A stretch of 59,119 nt of DNA from an uncultured Clostridia bacterium (lineage in GTDB: Bacteria; Bacillota_I; Bacilli_A; RF39; UBA660), in contig CAMBUO010000001.1 in the NCBI GenBank assembly GCA_945871105.1, positions 1-59,119 on the forward strand. The letters run 5' to 3'. Below are positions 50,733 to 59,119 of this stretch, piece by piece. The first letter of the stretch is position 1. Each line of letters begins with the position of its first letter. The translations under genes were made by a program, and so were the position numbers. Under the pieces are notes generated by a model. The model saw only the letters and a list, made by a program, of their open reading frames with translations. It did no database searches and was not told the origin of the DNA.

Positions 50733-51023
50733 ATGTTTAATATAATTGAAGTAACAACTGCAACTTATAATGATACTAGTTGGCAAATGACATTTTACTA
50801 TATAGCAACATTAGCTTTTTTAATAGGAGCTTTTTGGACTTATTATCAAGTATTTATTAAGTCAAAAAAGAAAAAACAACCTCTTAAAGAAAATATTATT
50901 TATAATAATACAGAAGATGTAATTGAAGAATCTTACAATAACCATAAAAATAATAAATCAAAAAAATATAATAATAATTATAAATATAATAATAAATCTA
51001 AATATAAAAACATCAAACGTTAA
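50733..51023 (+). CDS. Small single-pass membrane protein with basic/Asn-rich tail
   Basis: 96 residues. One transmembrane helix (about 22-43, FYYIATLAFLIGAFWTYYQV), then a Lys/Asn/Tyr-rich C-terminal tail (NNNYKYNNKSKYKNIKR). No family recognised. A strong terminator follows immediately. Confidence 0.55.
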   Translation: MFNIIEVTTATYNDTSWQMTFYYIATLAFLIGAFWTYYQVFIKSKKKKQPLKENIIYNNTEDVIEESYNNHKNNKSKKYNNNYKYNNKSKYKNIKR

Positions 51024-51040
51024 AATTTGATGTTTTTTTG
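51010..51040 (+). terminator. Intrinsic terminator
   Basis: ACATCAAA (51010-51017) pairs with TTTGATGT (51026-51033), followed by a run of T. Confidence 0.85.
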
Positions 51041-51177
51041 CATATTAAATTAGATTTAAAATAAAAAATTGCCAAAATATGCTAAAAAACGACAATTCAT
51101 AGTTTAAAAATATTTTTAACTAAGAAAATATGTTATACTAATGATGTAGTCACACCATTTAATTTTATTATTTAGAT

Positions 51178-51252
51178 AATAAAAAAACTGGCTAACCAGT
51201 TCCCACATAAGTGTTAAATATTTAGGGCTAAGCCTTTATTTTAACTCTCTAT
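51178..51252 (+). other. Structured element of unknown role
   Basis: Two nested dyads lie just before the decayed mobile gene: AACTGG...CCAGTT with an inner loop near 51187-51202, then GTTAAA...TTTAAC enclosing GGCTAAGCC near 51213-51244. No known RNA family was recognised. Confidence 0.3.
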
Positions 51253-51262
51253 GACATCTTAA

Positions 51263-52538
51263 ATTGCATTAAAATATGCAGATAATTATGTAGAGTTTTT
51301 AATAGTTCATGAAATAACTCACGATATAGCAACAAAAGAAATGAAAGAATTAATACTTGATTATGCTAAACAAGATTCTGAGTTTGAGAAATCATTAGAA
51401 TCATTAAAGGAGAGATATAAAACTGATGATGTTTCTGATGAAGTAGTTGCAGATGTATGTGGTGAATTGTTTGGAAATAGAGAGTTTATTCAATCGGTAG
51501 TTGAAAAGAAACCTAATATATTTAAGAAAATACTAAATAATATTAGAAAACTAGCAGAAAAAATTAAAGGCACTGGTGCTAATGAATATGTAAACTTTAT
51601 TGAAAAATTACAGACCATGTAGGAAGATGCTTATTATAGTAATAGAAGCAATCTTAGTAAGACTATGCATCATTTAAGCCAAGATGCTTTAAATGAAGTT
51701 AATGATGCTTTGAACAATCCAAAAACTGATATAAATTCTATGGTAAAATTAAGAGATTTTACTCCTGAACAACTTGTGTCTGTTGAGTTAATGATTTACC
51801 TATGCTAGTACGAAAGGGACATTTGAGAGAAAATATTTTAACAAGTTTAGAGGCAAAAGAAAAGGGATATAGTACAAAAGGCAAACATTATCATGGATTG
51901 GGAATAGACACCTATATGAATTCAATAGATTCATTAGATAATCCTATTGCAGTATATCAATACACCGATAAAGGCAACTATTCTAAGGATAACTTTATTG
52001 TTTTGACAGATGGCAAAAACAATTCTAACTACTTTGATGATATGGTTAAAAATGGTATCTTAGTTGAAATATACAATAAAAAAAGAAGTGCTAAACTTCC
52101 CATCCAATCTGGGAACTTCAACACTTCAGTTGCAAATAATATACCACAATCAAACACAAATGTCAATAGTGATACATCTACTAAATATTCTATGCCATTT
52201 GAAAGAGAATATTCATCGTCTGGTGGATATGACGGAAATCGTATAAGTATATAAGTAATCGTGCTATTGAAGCTTATGCTGATGGTGAAAAGCCACTGAG
52301 TAAGTGGTCAAAAAAAATTATAATTGATAAAATTAATGATATTGCATACTATAATGATATGGATTTATCTGATATCGATTTAAATAAACTAACATTAAAA
52401 GAATTACAAGATAATTTTTTAAGTTATTCATCATGGCATCATACTGGAACTTTTTACAATAGTACAAACTTTTATGAAGTTGATGAAAATTCAGTTTTAG
52501 ATATTACTAAAAAAAAATTAATGTTTTATACATCTTAA
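51263..52538 (+). pseudogene. Decayed mobile-element/phage-type polyvalent protein gene
   Basis: Three consecutive frames read as one protein. Piece one (51263-51622) holds an HEITH zincin-type motif and ELFGNREFI, ending at TAG 51620-51622. The same frame then continues with EDAYYSNRSNLSKTMHHLSQ. A one-base deletion near 51782-51789 shifts to the frame of LPMLVRKGHLRENIL and NPIAVYQYTDKGNYSKDNFI (51802-52254). A third shift near 52250 leads into SNRAIEAYADGEKPLSKW, ending at 52536-52538. These segments resemble effector-type domains of large proteins carried by gut Firmicutes integrative elements and prophages; precise family uncertain. Clearly inactivated. Confidence 0.6.
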
Positions 52539-52935
52539 TAGAGTAGAGAAGTGATCTATTTAATAAATATGTAATATCAATGAATAATATTAAAACAAAT
52601 AAGTTGACTTTAATATTAAAGTTACTAATTTCATTATAATAAAAGATTCTAAAATAATATTTATATATAATTAATGAAAGATATATTAGATAAATTTGTT
52701 TATTTCATAGAACTTAACATAATATATATTATATAAAGTTAGATGTTTGTTAAAAAAAACAGTCGTATTTAGTATATATTTTCTTATAATAATTATACTA
52801 ATAACAAATACTTAATACTTCCATATTATTTATTAATTATTTTTAATTTATATTTCCATATATTAATTAAACTTTTTGAATTCTTATTTTTCTAAATTAA
52901 TCTATAACTACTGATTATTTATCTGAATTTAGATT

Positions 52936-52976
52936 AATATTTGTTCATCTATTTGTATCTCGATTTGTTTTAGAAC
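52936..52976 (+). repeat. 41-bp imperfect direct repeat, copy 1
   Basis: The right-hand 19 bp, TCTCGATTTGTTTTAGAAC (52958-52976), are identical to copy 2 (53077-53095); the left 22 bp are similar. Confidence 0.7.
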
Positions 52977-53054
52977 GCAATGATATTCTCTTCTCCTTCT
53001 TGAATTGATATGGTTAAAAGGGTAATTTTGTTTTAATCAAGTTTAATTGAGATA

Positions 53055-53095
53055 AATATTTATTCATTTATTTAATTCTCGATTTGTTTTAGAAC
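53055..53095 (+). repeat. 41-bp imperfect direct repeat, copy 2
   Basis: Second copy, starting 119 bp after copy 1. The spacing and number of copies do not fit a CRISPR array. Confidence 0.7.
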
Positions 53096-53261
53096 ATTTT
53101 AATTTTATGTAAATATTGAGTAGTTATTTATGAATGTATTATTACAATTTAGTATAATTATATAATTATTTTATTAAAGCTCCCCTCTTAAAACTAAATT
53201 TTGGTAGGGGACTTATAGTATTTTTTTTTAGATATCGTTAATAATAATATTGGGTGAGAAA

Positions 53262-53435
53262 ATGAAAAAGAATCAAAAAATCAAATGTAATGTTAGCAAC
53301 TGCAAATATAATAACATTAAAAACTGTGAATGTGATTTAAATGAGATTAAAGTTAGTTGCAATTGTAAAGCATGTGATTGTCAAGATAAAGCTGAAACTA
53401 TATGTGATAGTTTTAAAGCAAATGAAAATGAATAA
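53262..53435 (+). CDS. DUF1540-type small Cys-rich protein
   Basis: 57 residues from ATG at 53262 (RBS GGGTGAG; an in-frame ATG 12 bp earlier lies inside the RBS). Nine Cys in a C-x4-C...C pattern: IKCNVSNCKYNNIKNCECDL, then CNCKACDCQDK, typical of DUF1540 proteins (PF07561), probably metal-binding and often found in spore formers. No signal peptide. Convergent with the Dps-like gene. Confidence 0.75.
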   Translation: MKKNQKIKCNVSNCKYNNIKNCECDLNEIKVSCNCKACDCQDKAETICDSFKANENE

Positions 53436-53436
53436 T

Positions 53437-53874
53437 TTATTTATTCATTTTTAGTAACCAAAGAGCTTGTTGTAAATATTTATCAAAACTTAAAACTAAA
53501 TTTATACTATCTAAATCATTTTTTTTAAAAGCATACTCTCCTACTTGTTTATTCATATTATTAATTAAATTTAAGTTATTTAGGACAATATTGTTAGCTT
53601 CGCTTATTTGATAATCTTTACTAGGTATTTCTTTGATGGTTGAAATATTTTTTATTTCTTCTAATTTCATAATAGGATAACCTCCTATTTTTTTTATTAA
53701 TTCAGCCAAATTTATATACATTGAATTTACGTTATTGATATCTTGTTTAATACTTTGATGAAAAGAAGTAGCTCCCTCCCCTTTTATATTGAAATATAAA
53801 TTATAGAGATTAGTTTTTAAAATAAATATATTCGTTAAATATTGATTTAACATATCGACATAATTAAATGTAAT
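53437..53874 (-). CDS. Dps/ferritin-like protein with non-canonical start
   Basis: 145 residues if started at ATT (complement of 53872-53874), 7 nt after a perfect GGAGGTG (complement of 53881-53887). The next ATG in frame is at 53853, about 27 nt from that RBS, and an upstream ATG at 53904 precedes it. The sequence fits the Dps four-helix bundle (LNQYLTNIFILKTNLYNLYF; ELIKKIGGYPIMKLEEIK; ISTIKEIP). Dps protects DNA and stores iron. The usual His of the first ferroxidase helix is replaced (YFN), and only the SFH His is seen, so iron oxidation may be lost. Confidence 0.6.
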   Translation of the reverse strand: MTFNYVDMLNQYLTNIFILKTNLYNLYFNIKGEGATSFHQSIKQDINNVNSMYINLAELIKKIGGYPIMKLEEIKNISTIKEIPSKDYQISEANNIVLNNLNLINNMNKQVGEYAFKKNDLDSINLVLSFDKYLQQALWLLKMNK

Positions 53875-53918
53875 AAAAAAGCACCTCCATATTAATATAT
53901 GCAAATGCCTATAAATGT

Positions 53919-55082
53919 TTATTTTAATTTATCTAAAAAACTAGTTCCCATCCATGGTCTTTCTAAACCATAGTTATCAACTATGGTTGCTCCTATATCA
54001 GATAAAGACTCTAAAACATCAAGTTGTTTTGGTTCTTTAAATATTCTGGAATATATAATAACTGGAACATTTTCTCTTGTATGATTGCTTCCAGGCATGG
54101 TTGGATCACATCCATGATCAGCTGTAATTATTAATAAATCATCTATTTCTAATTTATTTAAAATAATAGGAATATCGACATCCAAATTTTCTATTTCTTT
54201 AGCATAACCTTTTAAATCTCTTGAATGACCATATAAAGTATCAAAATCACTTAAATTTAAAAAGCAAAGGCCAGTAAAATTTTTATCCATGATATCAATT
54301 AGTTTATTAATACCTTCTTGATTATTACCAGCTTTAATAATTTTTGTTATACCAAAACCATTATATAAGTCACATACTTTACCAATGGAAATTACTTGTA
54401 ATTCATTATTTTTTAAAATATCTAAAACACTTTTATTAGGAGGTGTTAAAGTATAATAACGAACATTATTAGTTAAAGTAAATTCTTCCCCTTGGCCAGT
54501 AAATGGTCTAGCTACTACTCTTCCTACTTTCCACTCTTCTCTTTTAGCTATTTCTCTTATTTCTTCAGCATATTGATATAATTCATTGATAGGAACTATA
54601 TCTTCATGAGCTGCTACTTCTAAATCAGAATCACCTGTTGTATAAATAATCAAAGATCCATTTTCTAAATGTCTTCTACCTAGACGATTAATAATACTTA
54701 GATGATTACCAATAATATTTCCAATGATTCCTTTTTTTAATTTATTAGCAATTGTTTCTAACATATCTCGTGGAAAAGCATTCTCGGTAAAAGTCTTAAA
54801 AGAAACATTATTTTCAATTCCCATTAATTCATAATGACCTGATAAAGAATCTTTGCCTTTATTCTTTGGCCTAGCAATAGTGTAATAAGCTTCACTTTCT
54901 TTATTATTCATATTAAGAGTATTCAAAAATCCTAATTTATTTAAATTGGGTACAAATAATTCGTAATTTTTAACAATATTGCCTAAAGTATTAGCACCTT
55001 TATCACCATAACTATCAGCATCAATGGCTCCCCCTACTCCAAGTGAATCTAAAACAATTAAAAATATACGTTTAAATTTCAT
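53919..55082 (-). CDS. deoB: Phosphopentomutase
   Basis: 387 residues, normal length. Alkaline-phosphatase-like fold: LIVLDSLGVGGAIDADSYGD near 7-26 carries the first metal Asp; SGHYELMG near 79-86; LIITADHGCDPTMPGSNHTRE near 319-339 the distal Asp-His and His ligands. Interconverts ribose- and deoxyribose-1- and 5-phosphates in nucleoside catabolism. RBS GAGGAG. Starts 2 bp after the xerD stop, the same xerD-deoB (ripX-drm) order as in Bacillus. Confidence 0.95.
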   Translation of the reverse strand: MKFKRIFLIVLDSLGVGGAIDADSYGDKGANTLGNIVKNYELFVPNLNKLGFLNTLNMNNKESEAYYTIARPKNKGKDSLSGHYELMGIENNVSFKTFTENAFPRDMLETIANKLKKGIIGNIIGNHLSIINRLGRRHLENGSLIIYTTGDSDLEVAAHEDIVPINELYQYAEEIREIAKREEWKVGRVVARPFTGQGEEFTLTNNVRYYTLTPPNKSVLDILKNNELQVISIGKVCDLYNGFGITKIIKAGNNQEGINKLIDIMDKNFTGLCFLNLSDFDTLYGHSRDLKGYAKEIENLDVDIPIILNKLEIDDLLIITADHGCDPTMPGSNHTRENVPVIIYSRIFKEPKQLDVLESLSDIGATIVDNYGLERPWMGTSFLDKLK

Positions 55083-55084
55083 TT

Positions 55085-56002
55085 TTACTCCTCTTTTCTT
55101 GTATTATATTTTATGTAATCATTTTTTAGTTTATTATTTTGAGTATGTGTATATATTCTGGTTGTAACTATATCAGCATGTCCTAATAGTTCTTGAATAC
55201 TTCTTAAATCAGCTCCATTATTTAATAAAGTAGTAGCAAAGGTATGTCTTAAACTATGTGGTGTTACTTTTACTTGAATATCTTTTTCCTTTAAAATATT
55301 TTGTAAAATATAATTAAATCCATGTCTAGTTATTCCTTCTCCATGATTATTTAAAAATAATTTATCTGTTGCTTCTTTTTTCTTTTTCAACAAACTTGAT
55401 CTTACTTCTAAATAATTTAGAAGAGCTTCTCTTGAATATACACTAATAGGAACAATTCTTTCTTTATTTCCTTTTCCTTCAATTAAGACACAATTATTAT
55501 CAAAATCAATACTATAAATAGTTAAATTAATTAATTCTGATATTCTTAAACCAGATCCATACATTAGTTCAAGCATAGCTTTATCACGATATTTAAAAGC
55601 ATTATCTGTTTTTACATCTAAAACAAGATTTAAATCATGATCGTTTAAAATATTAGGAATCTTTTTAGCTACTTTAATATTTTCTAAATTTAAAGTTATA
55701 TCTTCCCTAACTTCTTTAACTCTTAATAAATATTTATGAAATTCTTTAATAACTGTTATATGTCTAGCAATAGTTCTAGCATCTAGTTTTTTATCTTTTA
55801 AATATTTTAAGTAAGTATTAATATCATTTAAAGTTATATTATTAGGATTAGTTATTCTATTTTTCTTTAAATAAACTTGATAATTATCTAAATCTAATTT
55901 ATAGTTTAAAATAGTATTTTTTGATAATTTTTTTTCTAATTTAATATAACTTAAATAATCTTCTATTAATATTTCTAATTTATCTTTCGTATCATTATTC
56001 AT
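55085..56002 (-). CDS. xerD: Tyrosine recombinase XerD
   Basis: 305 residues from ATG (complement of 56000-56002). SAM-like N-terminal domain, then the catalytic domain with Arg in GSGLRISELIN near 150, Lys in IEGKGNKER near 175, H-x-x-R in PHSLRHTFATTLL near 248-260, His in LLGHADI near 273 and the nucleophile Tyr in TTRIYTHTQ near 285. Resolves chromosome dimers at dif. Assigned XerD over XerC because deoB follows, as in Bacillus ripX-drm. No Shine-Dalgarno is visible, and the -10 is so close that the transcript would be almost leaderless. Confidence 0.88.
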   Translation of the reverse strand: MNNDTKDKLEILIEDYLSYIKLEKKLSKNTILNYKLDLDNYQVYLKKNRITNPNNITLNDINTYLKYLKDKKLDARTIARHITVIKEFHKYLLRVKEVREDITLNLENIKVAKKIPNILNDHDLNLVLDVKTDNAFKYRDKAMLELMYGSGLRISELINLTIYSIDFDNNCVLIEGKGNKERIVPISVYSREALLNYLEVRSSLLKKKKEATDKLFLNNHGEGITRHGFNYILQNILKEKDIQVKVTPHSLRHTFATTLLNNGADLRSIQELLGHADIVTTRIYTHTQNNKLKNDYIKYNTRKEE

Positions 56003-56015
56003 AAATATCAATAGT

Positions 56016-56045
56016 ATTATAGCACATATATTATTTTTTTAGCAA
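56016..56045 (-). promoter_or_regulatory. Promoter of xerD-deoB
   Basis: Minus strand: -10 TATAAT (complement of 56016-56021) preceded at 18 bp by -35 TTGCTA (complement of 56040-56045). The ATG is only about 14 nt after the -10, leaving a leader of roughly 6-7 nt. Confidence 0.5.
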
Positions 56046-56126
56046 CTGTTTATTGAAAAGTAATTATTCTTAATTATTAGTGTTTTTTTTATTTAGATAT
56101 GTTAAAATATTGGTAATGGAGGAATT

Positions 56127-57356
56127 ATGGAAAAACCTTTAGCTATTAAATTAAGACCTACTTCTTTAAAGGAATGTCTTGGTCAAAAGCATTTAATTGG
56201 TGATAATAAAATACTTTCTAATTTAGTTAAGAGTAAAAAGTTGTTTTCAATGATTTTATATGGTAAACCTGGTATTGGTAAAACTAGTATCGCTCTTAGT
56301 TTAGTTAATGATTTAGGAATACGTTATCGATTATTAAATGCTACAATTAATGATAAACATGATTTTCAAGTTGTCTTTGAGGAAGCTAAATTATATGATG
56401 GTATTGTTTTAATATTAGATGAAATTCATAGATTAAATAAAGATAAACAAGATTTACTTTTGCCTCAGTTAGAAAGTGGTTTAGTTACTTTAATTGGAAT
56501 GACAACTAGTAATCCTTTTCATAGTATTAATCCAGCTATTCGAAGTAGATGTCATTTATTTGAACTTCATGAATTGGATAGTTCTGATATTAAAGAAGGA
56601 TTATTAAGAGTAGTTAATGAAAATATTTTACCTGATTTAAGTATTAGTGAAGATAGTCTTGATTATATTGCTAATGTCTCTGGATCTGATTTAAGATATG
56701 CTTATAATTTATTAGAACTTGCTTATTATTCTAAGGATAATCATGTTATTGATTTAGAGTTTTTAAAAAGTATTGATAATAAGCATAACTTTTTTCATGA
56801 TAAAAATGATGATGGTTATTATGATGTTTTAAGTGCTTTTCAAAAGTCTATTCGAGGAAGTGATGTTAACGCAAGTTTACATTATTTAGGTCGAATGTTA
56901 AAAGCGGAAGACTTGGATAGTATTTTTAGGAGATTAACAGTTATTTGTTATGAAGATATTGGCTTAGCAAATCCTAGTATGGGACCGAAAGTGATGGCGG
57001 CAATTGACGCTTGTGAAAGAGTTGGTTTACCAGAAGCAATTATTCCTCTTGCAAATGTGGTGATAGAACTTGCTTTATCTCCTAAATCTAATAGTGCTTA
57101 TTTAGCAATTAACAAGGCTTTAGAAGATATTGAAACCGGTCGTTGTGGTAATCCACCCGATCATATTAAAACTAACTCTAAAGATTATAAGTATCCTCAT
57201 GATTATAAAAATGCTTGGGTTAATCAACAATATTTACCAAATAATATTAAGAATAAGAAATACTATATTCCTAAAGAAACAAGTAGTTATGAAAGAACTT
57301 TAAAACAAGTTAACGATAAATTAGATAAGTTAAGAGAAGAAAATAAATCCAATTAA
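56127..57356 (+). CDS. rarA: Replication-associated recombination protein A (RarA/MgsA)
   Basis: 409 residues. AAA+ ATPase: Walker A YGKPGIGKTSIAL near 51-63, Walker B GIVLILDEIHRLN near 91-103, arginine finger region NPAIRSRCHLFEL near 132-144. C-terminal tetramerisation domain (CYEDIGLANPSMG; GNPPDHIKTNS). Acts at stalled replication forks with SSB and RecA. RBS GGAGG. Divergent from xerD. Confidence 0.92.
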   Translation: MEKPLAIKLRPTSLKECLGQKHLIGDNKILSNLVKSKKLFSMILYGKPGIGKTSIALSLVNDLGIRYRLLNATINDKHDFQVVFEEAKLYDGIVLILDEIHRLNKDKQDLLLPQLESGLVTLIGMTTSNPFHSINPAIRSRCHLFELHELDSSDIKEGLLRVVNENILPDLSISEDSLDYIANVSGSDLRYAYNLLELAYYSKDNHVIDLEFLKSIDNKHNFFHDKNDDGYYDVLSAFQKSIRGSDVNASLHYLGRMLKAEDLDSIFRRLTVICYEDIGLANPSMGPKVMAAIDACERVGLPEAIIPLANVVIELALSPKSNSAYLAINKALEDIETGRCGNPPDHIKTNSKDYKYPHDYKNAWVNQQYLPNNIKNKKYYIPKETSSYERTLKQVNDKLDKLREENKSN

Positions 57357-57429
57357 ATAAGGCTTAAAAAATAAATGAATAAGAACAGAAAATTACTACG
57401 CAATATTGCTTATATATTGTAACAAATTG

Positions 57430-57897
57430 TTATGGTTTATTATTCCAAAATAATCTAGTTATATTTACAAATTCATCTTTATCTTTTTTATACAATATTT
57501 GATTAGTTGTATTAGATGACAAAGATCCATATTCTTTTTTATAAGAACCTATTTTAATGTAGTCAAAATCTTTCATCCAATCTTCTATATTACAATCTCT
57601 TCCAGAATATAATGCAAATTTTTTGTTATGTTTATGGGCATATTCACAATAATATTGAATTTCTTGTTTTTCTTTATATCTACCTTTACCTTCACCCATT
57701 ATACATAAAACATCAAAATAATTATAGAATAATTCAAATATATCACTAAAATTATCCTTTAAAATTTCTCCGTATTTATTATGTAAAAATGGAGTATGAC
57801 AGTCAACACATTTATTTTGACATTCAGAAATATAAATAACTAGTGATTTATTGTTAGGAATTTCTAATTCAGATATTCCTGCTGTCGCATAATACAT
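57430..57897 (-). CDS. Anaerobic ribonucleotide reductase activase-like radical SAM protein
   Basis: 155 residues. NrdG-like radical SAM motif: CQNKCVDCHTP near residues 27-37 (C-x3-C-x2-C). Length fits NrdG-type activases, which install the glycyl radical in class III ribonucleotide reductase. No nrdD gene is nearby, and the GEGKGRYKEKQEI region differs from the classical GGDP motif, so it may belong to the NrdG-like side branch. RBS GGAGTTG. Confidence 0.75.
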   Translation of the reverse strand: MYYATAGISELEIPNNKSLVIYISECQNKCVDCHTPFLHNKYGEILKDNFSDIFELFYNYFDVLCIMGEGKGRYKEKQEIQYYCEYAHKHNKKFALYSGRDCNIEDWMKDFDYIKIGSYKKEYGSLSSNTTNQILYKKDKDEFVNITRLFWNNKP

Positions 57898-57991
57898 ATT
57901 GTCAACTCCAAAATATAATATTTATTATACATCATAAAATTGAATTTCTATCTCTTAATTATTGTGACATATCTCCTAATTTAGGATAAAC

Positions 57992-58020
57992 AAATAGTCA
58001 TCAAATTTTGATGACTATTT
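57992..58020. terminator. Bidirectional terminator-like palindrome
   Basis: AAATAGTCATCAAA (57992-58005) pairs with TTTGATGACTATTT (58007-58020). It directly follows the P-type ATPase stop on the minus strand. Confidence 0.65.
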
Positions 58021-59119
58021 TTAAGCTTTTTGTTCTTTTTTACTAAAAAATTTCTTGGTAATTAAATATAAAATATATTGAAACATATTATAGGCATGAA
58101 CTGAGAAAATTATTAATAAGAATAAGATTAAACCTATTTGTAAATTTAATTCACTTAAATTAAAGAATTCATATTGAAAGAATGCTCCGTAGATAAAGGT
58201 AGATAGTAAGATAATAAATAAAACTGTTCTTAACACATTAAATGGTTTGGAAACATTATATAAATGGATAAATCCAGCTGTTCCTGTTACTAAAACGGCT
58301 AAGGCATTAATAATTGATTCATCCATTGGAAATGCTTGTTTAAATAGAATGATGATAACAACATCAAGGAAAACAGTTATTCCGGCCGGGATACTATTTT
58401 TAAATATTTTTAATAAGAAATTTCCTGATACAATATTGGTATTTGGTTCTAAGGCTAAGACAAATGATGGAATACCTATTGTACAAGTCGTAATTAAAGT
58501 TAATTGAATTGGTATAAAGAAATACTCATTTTGAGTAAATAAACAAGTTAAAATAATTAAAATCGTATAAATTGTTTTTACTAATAATAGTGATGCACTA
58601 CGTTCAATATTATTAATCGTTCTTCTTCCTTCAGCCACAATTTTTGGCATCGAAGCAAAATTGTTATCAAGTAAAACAATTTGACTAACGGCTTTAGCAG
58701 CATCAGATCCACTAGCCATAGCAACACTACAATCAGCTTCTTTTAAAGCTAAAACATCATTTACCCCATCACCGGTCATAGCTGTTATATAGCCGGCTTC
58801 TTTTAAAGCAAGAATTAATTTTTTCTTTCCAGCTGGCGTAACTCGACCAAAAATATCATTTTGGGTAACTGCTTTTTTTAATTCATCATCTTTAATATCA
58901 CTGGCATTAATGGCTTTTAAATCATTATTACCAGTTACTTTTTTAGCAATATTTAAAACGGTTGTTGGATTATCACCGGATATTATTTTAATTTTAACTC
59001 CTTGCGAAGCAAAATAATTTAAAGTATCTTTAGCTTCTTTTCTTATTTCATCTTCAATTAAAATAAAACCAATTAATTCTAAATTACTAGGATTTTCACT
59101 TAATTTTTCTTGATTTTTA
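58021..59119 (-). CDS. P-type cation ATPase, C-terminal part (runs off the window)
   Basis: The frame is open to base 59118, so the start and the phosphorylated DKTGT segment lie outside. Visible: the HAD P-domain end (SGDNPTTVLNIAKKV; TPAGKKKLILAL), the hinge MTGDGVNDVLALKEADC, then about six membrane helices. The C-terminal text PIQLTLITTCTIGIPSFVLA and LEPN resembles P-type ATPases of the CtpE-like group, tentatively calcium or other divalent cation transport. The ATG at 58779 is internal and not the gene start. Confidence 0.88.
   Translation of the reverse strand, partial: KNQEKLSENPSNLELIGFILIEDEIRKEAKDTLNYFASQGVKIKIISGDNPTTVLNIAKKVTGNNDLKAINASDIKDDELKKAVTQNDIFGRVTPAGKKKLILALKEAGYITAMTGDGVNDVLALKEADCSVAMASGSDAAKAVSQIVLLDNNFASMPKIVAEGRRTINNIERSASLLLVKTIYTILIILTCLFTQNEYFFIPIQLTLITTCTIGIPSFVLALEPNTNIVSGNFLLKIFKNSIPAGITVFLDVVIIILFKQAFPMDESIINALAVLVTGTAGFIHLYNVSKPFNVLRTVLFIILLSTFIYGAFFQYEFFNLSELNLQIGLILFLLIIFSVHAYNMFQYILYLITKKFFSKKEQKA

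Larger units (their letters stand above)
52539..53249. other. 700-bp gene-free stretch with direct repeats
   Basis: Very AT-rich, no supported gene. Contains a 41-bp imperfect direct repeat (52936-52976 and 53055-53095) and a terminator-like dyad (CCCCT/AGGGG near 53182-53212, then T9). Likely the remnant right side of the decayed element. Confidence 0.5.

Noticed and set aside
52936-53095. CRISPR array, suggested by GTTTTAGA-like repeats
   Set aside because: Only two copies with a 119-bp start-to-start distance and no regular spacers; no cas gene in the window.
58247-58507. Plus-strand 86-codon ORF inside the P-type ATPase gene
   Set aside because: Shadow of the strongly supported minus-strand ATPase frame; no RBS or recognisable family.

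Overview
The window is AT-rich chromosomal DNA (very low G+C by eye, not computed) from a low-GC Firmicutes/Bacilli-type bacterium. Gene content points to an uncultured, host-associated, sporulation-lineage Bacilli member: T-box leaders, an L21 leader, the Prp protease next to an L27 with a cleavable N-terminus, YmfF/YmfH-type M16 proteins, SpoIIP, SpoIIM, a CotD-like coat protein and tandem Spo0A-type boxes. TGA ends at least two well-recognised genes (tdk, xseA), so the standard bacterial code applies and not the Mycoplasma code.

Layout. 1-3.1 kb: 3' part of a BspA-like leucine-rich-repeat surface protein, an IS1182-type insertion with 45-bp perfect inverted repeats, and a small lipoprotein. 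3.1-5.0 kb: asnB under a T-box. 5.3-8.5 kb: a promoter with two Spo0A-like boxes and a doubtful small ORF, a CmpB-like membrane protein, a MerR regulator with a 19-bp-spacer promoter, an LCM-type methyltransferase and a Cys-rich small protein. 8.6-13.5 kb: a four-gene cluster, the least explained system here: zinc-ribbon/LRR membrane protein, radical SAM/SPASM enzyme, an overlapping 120-aa protein with a poly-Asn tail, and a membrane protein with two zinc ribbons. 13.5-17.4 kb: a metallo-beta-lactamase-fold protein, then a decayed accessory stretch (IS21 fragment, broken XRE-like regulator, C45-peptidase fragment, possible nuclease). 17.4-30 kb: two tRNAs, lon, mutS, a glycosyltransferase, cotD-like gene, dedA, dam, hpt, rpoZ, a Flp-type pilin and an M16 pair. 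30.05-31.74 kb: an intact-looking ISLre2-type IS with 22-bp inverted repeats and a 9-bp target duplication. 31.8-50.7 kb: mostly housekeeping genes (tdk, T-box/HD/valS, NAGPA-type protein, spoIIP, M23 peptidase, nusB-xseA-X-xseB, L21 leader/rplU/prp/rpmA, cdsA, rseP, spoIIM, mnmA, an HTH protein). 51.0-53.2 kb: a decayed mobile-element gene and a gene-free stretch with a 41-bp direct repeat. 53.2-59.1 kb: DUF1540, Dps-like, deoB, xerD, rarA, an NrdG-like activase and the C-terminal part of a P-type ATPase running off the window.

How the genes work together: asnB and the HD-valS operon are likely controlled by uncharged tRNA; Prp is co-transcribed with its L27 substrate; SpoIIP, SpoIIM, the CotD-like protein and the Spo0A-like boxes suggest a sporulation programme at least partly retained; xerD-deoB is arranged as in Bacillus. 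Mobile DNA is limited to two apparently complete ISs and fragments of older elements. All family assignments are from reading the sequence; no searches were run.
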